Assembly (NCBI GenBank): GCA_030844565.1
Contig: JAUUNK010000191.1
Location: forward strand, 1-9,771
DNA: 9,771 nt
Direction of reading: 5' to 3'
Source of the DNA: Bacteroides ovatus
GTDB taxonomy: Bacteria > Bacteroidota > Bacteroidia > Bacteroidales > Bacteroidaceae
Part shown: positions 4,871 through 9,771 of the stretch, piece after piece
Numbering within the stretch: the stretch's first letter is position 1
Layout of the letters: every line of letters begins with the position of its first letter
The notes under the pieces: generated by a model
Told to the model about the DNA's origin: nothing
What the model saw: only the letters and a program-made list of their open reading frames with translations
Databases searched by the model: none
Program-made: the position numbers and the translations under genes

Positions 4871-7408
4871 TTATTTGCTCTCTCTTTTATTCTTTGATTC
4901 GTTCATAAAGAGATAAGATTTCTTATAACCGCCGTAGTCTATCACCAGTTTCTCAAGCACAATGCCGGGAGCAAGAGGTTTAAATGTCAGCGTCTGCATA
5001 CCGTCCGGGGTGCTTGGTACCTCCAGTTTTACTTCCTTCTCAACAATGCGGCGTGCCGCGGTGGGATAAAATACGGTGTACACATTCTCGGGCAGTTCGT
5101 TTAGATTGTGGTTGAAATTGATAGTTTGTTGGTTGCCTCCTTCAAAACCGATGTTATACTCATGCCCTTTAGGGTCGTGGAAAGCGAGGGTGGACTTTAC
5201 AATGATATGTACAGTGACCGTGTGGACCTCTTGTGGTAGTTTCATTTTGTAAGAGATAGAAGCTCCGTCCACCGGTTGGGTATAAGGCATCAGCGCCATA
5301 CCGCTTAGGGTACGTCCCATATAAGGTATCACCGTCCATTTGGCAGAGGGCGCCTCTTTTTTACAGAAGTAATGTTCGGCTTCCATAGCTACATAGCCGT
5401 TCTGCCCGGTGAAGATATAGCTACCCGCAGCATTCGCCGGGTTTTTGATGCGGAAAACTTCCGGTAGTCGGTCTGCCGGGAAGTCGTCATTCCAGGAAGT
5501 GTAGCCGATGTGTTTTTGAATCATCATATTCTTCCATTTACCGTTGGACATCACGTTGTTATAGTCATCGCTCAACGTCTTGTCCCGCGCAAAGGCTTGC
5601 TCCGCTTTATCCGCCCACTCGTTTGCCTGCGGATTGTTTTCTGCGTATAGCTTGTGGTTCATAGCTTGGGCGTAATACATCTCATATAAGTTTGCCATTG
5701 CCTGAACGGGGAAAAGAATCAATTGTTTGTAGGCATCTTTGTATTCCGGTTTCAAGGATATATATTGTCTGAGCGCTTCAGCTTCCAGTTTCAGGTATTC
5801 GTCGGACACCTGTTTCCATTCGCCTGTTTCCAGATTATAGGTTTGGTAGTCAAGCATTTCGCCGGTTACGCGTCCGTTGTATTTGCTGTATAGGTTCAGG
5901 ATACGGGCTGCTTCGTCTGCCTGATCTTCGCCAAACTGTTGTGCGCAAAAACGGCGGGGATGTTCGAGCAGGTTGTCAACCGTGTATTCTTTGGGATTCC
6001 ATGCCATGTCCATGAAGAGCGTGATGGGATATTCCATCGGCTTTAAGTCGCCCACATTCAGTATCCACAACTTTTCCACTCCGTAGTTATAGGTGAGTTG
6101 AAGCTGTTCCCACATATTTTGTATGGGGGTGACATTCAGCCATTTTGAGTTGCGCGGGGCGCCTACGTAGTCCACATGGTAGTACATTCCCCAACCGCCC
6201 GGATGCTTACGTTCTTTAGCATTAGGCAATCGGCAGACATCTCCCCAGTTGTCATCACACAGTAGCATAATCACATCATCGGGCACCCGCATGCCTTTGT
6301 CGTAGTAATCTAGCACTTCTTTATAGAGTGCCCACACTTGCGGAGTCTTTTTAGCAGGGCGTTTGGTTACTTCTTCGATAATTTTACGTTGGTTTTTAAC
6401 AATGTCTTCCAGGAGTTTTACGTTGGTGCTTTCGCTCATGGCTGCATCGCCGTCACCACGCATGCCGATGGTGACGAGGTCCTCCGTTCCCTGCATCCGT
6501 TGGATGCCTTCCCGGAAGAATCGGTCGATTACTTCTTTGTTGGTTGTATAGTTCCATGCACCGTATTCCTTACGCTTGCGTGCCCATTCCTGGTGGTTGC
6601 GTGCCATAGGCTCGTGGTGGGATGTGCCGATAATCACTCCCATTTCATGCGCCGTTTTGCTGTTGAGCGGATCGTCTTGATAGAAAGCCCAGCTCCACAT
6701 GGCAGGCCACAGGAAATTACCTTTCAGGCGAAGTATTAATTCGCAGACTTGTGCATAAAAACGGTGATCGCCATATCCGGTTCCATACGTATGTTTCACC
6801 CATCCCGTCAGGCAAGGAGCTTCGTCATTCAGGAATATGCCACGATAGGTGACAGCCGGTTCTCCATCGGTGTAACTTCCCGGTTTGATGTATACATTTT
6901 CTTGTTTTCTTATGGGCACGTCCGCCCACCAATACCAGGGAGATACCCCCATTTGTTCGCCAAGTTCGTAGATGCCGTAGATGGTACCTCGCCGGTCGCT
7001 CCCTGCAATAACTAATGCTTCCTCTACTCCTTTGCAGGGGGCGGGGACAACTTGCAGGATGTATTTTTCATTTTTTCCGGCTAATTCTTTGGAATCGAGT
7101 TTTCCTGCTTTTATTAATTTTTGTATGAGGGGAGTGTCGTAAGTGCCTGCTATGACACATCGTTTGGCGGTTGTCTCCGTCAGGATTTCCGGCTTGGTAC
7201 CACATACTTGTAGAATATCTTGTTGCAGATTGCCGATGGCTATCTTTACTCCTTGGTCATCTGACGGGTCTATGCATATTGCACAAGGAGTCTTTTGAGT
7301 AATTAAGGGAAAATAATTATCTGTCGCTTCAAATACGACAAACTGGTCGGCAGCAAATGACTCCATACTTACAATTGACAGGCATAAAAAGAAGAATATC
7401 TTTTTCAT
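4871..7408 (-). CDS. Glycoside hydrolase family 115 (alpha-glucuronidase), exported
   Basis: An 845-residue periplasmic enzyme (start at 7408) of family GH115, known to release glucuronic acid or its 4-O-methyl form from xylan side chains and related glycans. The signal peptide is MKKIFFFLCLSIVSMESFA. The four-domain layout of structurally studied members fits: an N-terminal alpha/beta domain (about 20-170), the catalytic barrel (about 180-480), a helical domain (to about 650) and a C-terminal beta-sandwich beginning YVAMEAEHY. Family blocks are present: YRGIFLNDEAP (188-198), GTSHHEPM (261-268), MRGDGD (316-321), LLCDDNWGD (382-390), YYHVDYVGAPRN (409-420) and NVGDLKPMEYP (451-461). I do not assign the catalytic pair. 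In-frame ATGs at 7447 and 7438 would add 13 or 10 residues; 7408 is preferred because it begins a classical signal peptide. No SusC/SusD or other carbohydrate gene lies nearby, so it is an orphan with its own promoter and unknown true substrate. Confidence 0.93.
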   Translation of the reverse strand: MKKIFFFLCLSIVSMESFAADQFVVFEATDNYFPLITQKTPCAICIDPSDDQGVKIAIGNLQQDILQVCGTKPEILTETTAKRCVIAGTYDTPLIQKLIKAGKLDSKELAGKNEKYILQVVPAPCKGVEEALVIAGSDRRGTIYGIYELGEQMGVSPWYWWADVPIRKQENVYIKPGSYTDGEPAVTYRGIFLNDEAPCLTGWVKHTYGTGYGDHRFYAQVCELILRLKGNFLWPAMWSWAFYQDDPLNSKTAHEMGVIIGTSHHEPMARNHQEWARKRKEYGAWNYTTNKEVIDRFFREGIQRMQGTEDLVTIGMRGDGDAAMSESTNVKLLEDIVKNQRKIIEEVTKRPAKKTPQVWALYKEVLDYYDKGMRVPDDVIMLLCDDNWGDVCRLPNAKERKHPGGWGMYYHVDYVGAPRNSKWLNVTPIQNMWEQLQLTYNYGVEKLWILNVGDLKPMEYPITLFMDMAWNPKEYTVDNLLEHPRRFCAQQFGEDQADEAARILNLYSKYNGRVTGEMLDYQTYNLETGEWKQVSDEYLKLEAEALRQYISLKPEYKDAYKQLILFPVQAMANLYEMYYAQAMNHKLYAENNPQANEWADKAEQAFARDKTLSDDYNNVMSNGKWKNMMIQKHIGYTSWNDDFPADRLPEVFRIKNPANAAGSYIFTGQNGYVAMEAEHYFCKKEAPSAKWTVIPYMGRTLSGMALMPYTQPVDGASISYKMKLPQEVHTVTVHIIVKSTLAFHDPKGHEYNIGFEGGNQQTINFNHNLNELPENVYTVFYPTAARRIVEKEVKLEVPSTPDGMQTLTFKPLAPGIVLEKLVIDYGGYKKSYLFMNESKNKRESK

Positions 7409-7473
7409 GATGCAACCCGATAAAACTTGTTTCCTCATACTAATCATAATTATTTTGTTTTATTTCTCGTTTG

Positions 7474-7481
7474 CAAAGATA
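7474..7481 (-). promoter_or_regulatory. Bacteroides -7 promoter box for the GH115 gene
   Basis: On the minus strand this reads TATCTTTG, an exact TAnnTTTG match. Transcription starting near 7467 would give a leader of about 20 bases to the ATG at 7447, or about 60 bases to the preferred start at 7408. No convincing TTTG box is seen about 20 bases upstream, which may mean an activator is needed. Confidence 0.6.
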
Positions 7482-7595
7482 GCTGTTTTGTCTTTTCTGT
7501 TTTTGTTTCTTTGATACCTCTTATAGAGACATACGTAACCTGGGCTATTCTATTTGTTTCATTTTCATTTCGTGGTGTTTCATTTGCTTATTTGG

Positions 7596-7830
7596 GGAGA
7601 GGGGACTCGTCGGGAACGGCGATGGTGTCGAGAACGGAAGGCTCCGGTCAGGCATCTGTCCGCGCTTCCCCATCCTTTTCTTCTGCCACTCTCTCCGTAG
7701 AGGGAGCCGGGGAAGAGAAACCTATGGTCACTACCTCTCCCCACCCGGGATGTGCCGAAGAATGGTTGATGGTCCGGAAGTCCCGTTCGCGCAAGAGGCG
7801 CAGGGTGCGTAGGAAATTAGTTGTTAGGAT
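7596..7830. repeat. GC-rich islet, possible repeat element or gene remnant
   Basis: By hand count, 7601-7810 is about 62% G+C, while 7861-7920 is about 30%. It contains a 7-pair hairpin with CGTA loop (CTCTCTC at 7689-7695 with GAGGGAG at 7700-7706) and a second imperfect pairing of GGGGAAGAG with CTCTCCCC around 7710-7743. On the minus strand one frame runs from about 7832 to about 7592 with a single stop (DA*PEPS) and reads protein-like (LRLLRERDFRTINHS; VLDTIAVPDESPLSPNK), but has no start. The CTCTCC...GAGGG pattern recalls dispersed GC-rich palindromic repeats of Bacteroidetes. Which of these it is cannot be settled from one copy. Confidence 0.35.
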
Positions 7831-7905
7831 GCTTTACTGATAAGGAGGGAGAATTCTATTTAATTTATCCATCTTCTTTTATTGCCTGCGGAAAAAGATT
7901 TATCC

Positions 7906-7962
7906 TTTTGCCTAAAATCATTTTGCGTTTATGCATAAAAGCTTGAAGAGTTTTAGGCAAAA
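7906..7962. repeat. Nested palindrome: 12-base inverted repeat around a TTTATGCATAAA core
   Basis: TTTTGCCTAAAA at 7906-7917 is matched exactly by TTTTAGGCAAAA at 7951-7962. Inside the 33-base interval sits a second perfect palindrome, TTTATGCATAAA (7928-7939), extended by GC/GC across one mismatch to 7925-7942. TATC occurs on both sides, one base outside the arms (7901-7904 and 7964-7967). It could be an RNA structure, a protein-binding site, or a tiny inverted-repeat element with a 4-base target duplication. No U-tract follows, so it is not an obvious terminator. Confidence 0.5.
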
Positions 7963-8028
7963 CTATCTTCCTGTTTATAATAAACTCCATATATGTGTTT
8001 TTAGGTGATAAAACTCGCGATATTTAAC

Positions 8029-8064
8029 AAAAAAGGCTGCAATCCCTATGAGGGGTTGCAGCCT
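8029..8064 (-). terminator. Strong intrinsic terminator (minus strand)
   Basis: A 13-pair stem with one G-T pair (8034-8046 with 8052-8064, core GGCTGCAA), a 5-base loop and, on the minus strand, a run of six T from the A run at 8029-8034. The orientation is clear because there is no T run on the plus-strand side. It is about 245 bases beyond the pgi stop, with another terminator and a promoter in between, so it more likely ends the small transcript than the pgi mRNA. Confidence 0.88.
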
Positions 8065-8187
8065 AAAGCTTATGCAGGTGATGTCTATATTCTAATTTGT
8101 ATAGGAAATTCTTGAATGCTTTGTTGTAATATTATATTTTATTGTATGCATATTCATCTCTTCTTAACAGGTTTGGTTTATAGTTAT
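8029..8187 (-). ncRNA. Candidate small RNA or small-peptide transcript
   Basis: A self-contained unit lies downstream of pgi: a near-consensus minus-strand promoter (8193-8223) starts transcription near 8187, and a strong intrinsic terminator ends it near 8029, giving about 160 nt. The body is AU-rich and looks little structured; the 3' terminator hairpin is the only strong fold, which is the common plan of a trans-acting bacterial sRNA. The transcript also contains a 21-codon open frame (8092-8157, beginning MNMHTIKYN) with a purine-rich AAGAAGAG directly before its ATG, so a short-peptide mRNA is equally possible. I cannot match it to a known RNA family. The boundaries are inferred from the promoter and terminator only. 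Confidence 0.45.
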
Positions 8188-8192
8188 GCCTG

Positions 8193-8223
8193 CAAATATA
8201 CAACATAAAAAGGGCTTTGTCAA
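8193..8223 (-). promoter_or_regulatory. Bacteroides sigma-ABfr-type promoter of the small transcript
   Basis: On the minus strand, TTG (plus 8221-8223) is followed after 20 bases by TATATTTG (plus 8193-8200), an exact TAnnTTTG box with normal spacing. This is one of the two best promoter matches in the window, and no annotated gene explains it: downstream lies only the unit ending at 8029. Confidence 0.7.
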
Positions 8224-8277
8224 GTCCCCGCGATATTTTTGCGTTATAATGCCTTGTTAAGAGCCTTATATTCTTTT

Positions 8278-8303
8278 AGAAAAGAGGGGCTCTGGAGAGC
8301 CCC
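8278..8303 (-). terminator. Intrinsic terminator of the gpsA-pgi transcript
   Basis: GGGGCTC at 8286-8292 pairs with GAGCCCC at 8297-8303 around a TGGA loop. On the minus strand the stem is followed by TCTTTTCT. It begins 7 bases after the pgi stop codon. Confidence 0.8.
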
Positions 8304-8309
8304 CTTCTC

Positions 8310-9647
8310 TTACAATCTTGCTTGAATAGCTTTTGTTTCTTCTTCGTATCCCGGTTTGTTGAGCAAAGCAAACATGTTTTTCTTGTAAGCTTCTACACCC
8401 GGCTGGTTGAAAGGATTCACGCCCAGCAGATAACCGCTTATGCCACAAGCTATCTCGAAGAAATACAGCAATTGTCCGATGCAGTATTCGTTCAGTTCAG
8501 GAACGATAATACGGATATTTGGAACTCCTCCGTCTACGTGAGCTAGCTGAGTGCCTAATTCTGCCATTTTATTCACTTCGTCTACACGTTTGCCGGCAAG
8601 GAAGTTAAGACCATCGAGGTTAGCTTCATCCGAAGGAACTTCCAGTTTATGATTCACCTTTTCTACAGAAATGACAGTTTCGAAGATAGTGCGTTCACCT
8701 TCCTGAATCCATTGTCCCATGGAGTGCAGGTCGGTGGAGAAGTCTACGGCAGCAGGGAAAATACCTTTGTTTTCTTTTCCTTCTGATTCACCATACAGCT
8801 GTTTCCACCATTCGCTTACATAATGTAATTTAGGATTGAAGTTGACAAGAATTTCGATTTTCTTTCCGTTCTTATACAGTTCATTACGAGTAGCTGCATA
8901 AATAGCTGCGGGATTTTCAGTAAACGGAACGTTTACGCCACACGCCTTTTCCATGTCGGCAGCACCGGCTACTAACTTCTCGATGTCGAATCCTGCTACA
9001 GCGATAGGAAGCAAACCTACCGGAGTCAAGACAGAGAAACGGCCGCCCACATTGTCGGGAATGATGAATGATTTGTATCCTTCTTTGTCTGCCGTTATGC
9101 GAGCTGCACCTTTCTTAGCGTCGGTGATGGCAACAATAACTTTTTGAGCCATTTCTTTTCCGCGTTGGTCTTCGCACTGCTTTTTTAGCAGACGGAAAGC
9201 CAGGGCGGTTTCGGTGGTGGTTCCTGATTTGGAGATATTTATCACACCGAATTTCTTGCCTTTCAAGTATTCGGTAAGTTCATAAAGATAATCTTCGCCA
9301 ATGTTGTGTCCGGCATAGAGAATCACCGGTGAATTCTTGTGATCCTGCAACCAGGTGAAGCTGTTGGACAATGCTTCGATTACGGCACGTGCTCCCAGAT
9401 AGCTTCCGCCTATACCTGCTACAACTACTACTTCGCAGTTGTCTCTCAGTACTTGGGCTGTTGCTTTCAGGTCTGCCAGGTGTTCTTTTGTGATAGAAGA
9501 GGGCAGGTGCAACCATCCTAAGAAGTCGTTACCTTTACCTGTTCCGTTTTCCAACGCTTCCTGTGCGGCTTTTACCTGAGCCTCGTAGGCAGAAACCGTT
9601 TCTTTGGAGATGAATCCAAAAGTCTTTTCAATGTTCAAATTAATCAT
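8310..9647 (-). CDS. pgi: Glucose-6-phosphate isomerase
   Basis: Cytoplasmic enzyme interconverting glucose 6-phosphate and fructose 6-phosphate in glycolysis and gluconeogenesis. At 445 residues it is the short bacterial form. It has GIGGSYLGARAVIEAL (78-93), the phosphate-binding SKSGTTTETA (139-148), signature DNVGGRFSVLTPVGL (198-212, Arg203), GESEGK (286-291, with a conserved acidic catalytic residue), DLHSMGQ (His308) and the C-terminal signature NPFNQPGVEAYK (411-422, catalytic Lys422). All conserved features are intact. The ATG at 9647 follows an A-rich leader. gpsA ends 34 bases upstream on the same strand and no promoter box is seen between, so the two are probably one operon. Confidence 0.98.
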   Translation of the reverse strand: MINLNIEKTFGFISKETVSAYEAQVKAAQEALENGTGKGNDFLGWLHLPSSITKEHLADLKATAQVLRDNCEVVVVAGIGGSYLGARAVIEALSNSFTWLQDHKNSPVILYAGHNIGEDYLYELTEYLKGKKFGVINISKSGTTTETALAFRLLKKQCEDQRGKEMAQKVIVAITDAKKGAARITADKEGYKSFIIPDNVGGRFSVLTPVGLLPIAVAGFDIEKLVAGAADMEKACGVNVPFTENPAAIYAATRNELYKNGKKIEILVNFNPKLHYVSEWWKQLYGESEGKENKGIFPAAVDFSTDLHSMGQWIQEGERTIFETVISVEKVNHKLEVPSDEANLDGLNFLAGKRVDEVNKMAELGTQLAHVDGGVPNIRIIVPELNEYCIGQLLYFFEIACGISGYLLGVNPFNQPGVEAYKKNMFALLNKPGYEEETKAIQARL

Positions 9648-9681
9648 ATCTTCGTTAATTTATAAGGTTTTAATAAAGTGG

Positions 9682-9771
9682 TCACCTGAACGAGTCGGTG
9701 AGCAGTTTAATTTCTATCATCGGCGATATGCGTTCGTACAGGATGTTGTATACTGCATCGAGTATGGGCAT
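9682..9771 (-). CDS. gpsA: Glycerol-3-phosphate dehydrogenase [NAD(P)+], C-terminal end
   Basis: Only the last 29 codons are present; the gene continues past the right edge. The sequence MPILDAVYNILYER followed by a short tail ending LLTDSFR and TGA matches the C-terminal helix of GpsA, where the PI.(D/E)AVY.ILYE pattern is typical. The enzyme reduces dihydroxyacetone phosphate to sn-glycerol 3-phosphate for phospholipid synthesis. From memory, gpsA directly upstream of pgi (often behind lysS) is the usual Bacteroides order, which supports the call despite the short fragment. The first visible ATG is internal. Confidence 0.85.
   Translation of the reverse strand: MPILDAVYNILYERISPMIEIKLLTDSFR

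Larger units (their letters stand above)
7482..8277. other. Long intergenic region without an intact large gene
   Basis: The stretch between the GH115 promoter and the pgi terminator holds, in order: an AT-rich leader (7482-7590), a GC-rich islet (7596-7830), a nested palindrome (7906-7962) overlapped by a 41-codon minus-strand open frame (7865-7990), and a minus-strand small transcript unit (8029-8223). The 41-codon frame begins MEFIINRKIV, is basic, lacks a promoter box or ribosome binding site, and I do not call it a gene. No tRNA-like structure and no repeat array were seen. Confidence 0.6.

Noticed and set aside
6338..6739. A 133-codon open frame antisense to the GH115 gene
   Set aside because: It is a shadow of a clearly real coding region with conserved GH115 motifs and has no promoter box or recognisable protein features.
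7427..7840. A 137-codon plus-strand open frame across the GH115 promoter and the GC-rich islet
   Set aside because: It begins inside or next to the GH115 5' end and crosses that gene's promoter. Its second half is low-complexity Ser/Arg-rich sequence explained by GC-rich DNA, and it has no promoter or domain.
8234..8241. TATTTTTG on the plus strand, a -7 box match
   Set aside because: The nearest TTTG is only 14 bases upstream and the box would drive transcription antisense into pgi. A match to such a short AT-rich motif is expected by chance.
8278..8309. The terminator at 8029-8064 as a second terminator of pgi
   Set aside because: pgi already has its own hairpin within 32 bases of the stop, and a good promoter lies between the two, so a separate unit explains the second terminator better; readthrough is not excluded.

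Overview
The window looks like chromosomal DNA of a gut Bacteroides. The reasons are the Bacteroides-type promoter signature (a -7 box TAnnTTTG, twice with a TTG/TTTG box 19-20 bases upstream), the lack of strong Shine-Dalgarno sites, and the gene content: AsnA-type asparagine synthetase, a short-form glucose-6-phosphate isomerase behind gpsA, a GH115 alpha-glucuronidase, and a HAD enzyme very like the characterised B. thetaiotaomicron pyrophosphatase BT2127 (recognised from memory, not searched). No tRNA, rRNA, CRISPR array, transposase or phage gene was seen.

Layout. Bases 2-1306 (+) carry the 3' end of asnA and, 15 bases on, ung (uracil-DNA glycosylase). A long hairpin at 1331-1384 separates them from a convergent HAD phosphatase/pyrophosphatase gene (1462-2160, -). 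That gene shares a compact divergent promoter region (2189-2234) with a small unknown lipoprotein gene (2260-2745, +). After a short spacer that may hold a minus-strand gene remnant comes a secreted two-enzyme fusion protein (2969-4795, +): an endonuclease/exonuclease/phosphatase domain joined to a purple-acid-phosphatase-like metallophosphoesterase. A strong terminator (4809-4854) lies between it and the convergent GH115 gene (4871-7408, -), which has its own promoter at 7474-7481. The far end holds the operon gpsA-pgi (- strand; gpsA enters from the right edge).

The roughly 900 bases between the GH115 start and the pgi stop are the least ordinary part. They contain a GC-rich islet (about 62% G+C over 7601-7810, against about 30% in 7861-7920), a nested palindrome (7906-7962), and a compact minus-strand unit of about 160 nt with a near-consensus promoter (8193-8223) and a strong intrinsic terminator (8029-8064). 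That unit is a candidate small RNA or small-peptide gene.

How the genes fit together: most are housekeeping (asparagine synthesis, uracil repair, pyrophosphate or sugar-phosphate clearance, glycolysis and phospholipid precursor supply). The two exported hydrolases (phosphoesterase fusion, alpha-glucuronidase) and the lipoprotein act in the envelope. The GH115 gene stands alone, without SusC/SusD or other glycosidases here, so no polysaccharide utilisation locus is visible. I see no clear new multi-gene system; the best leads are the small transcript unit and the double-phosphoesterase fusion.
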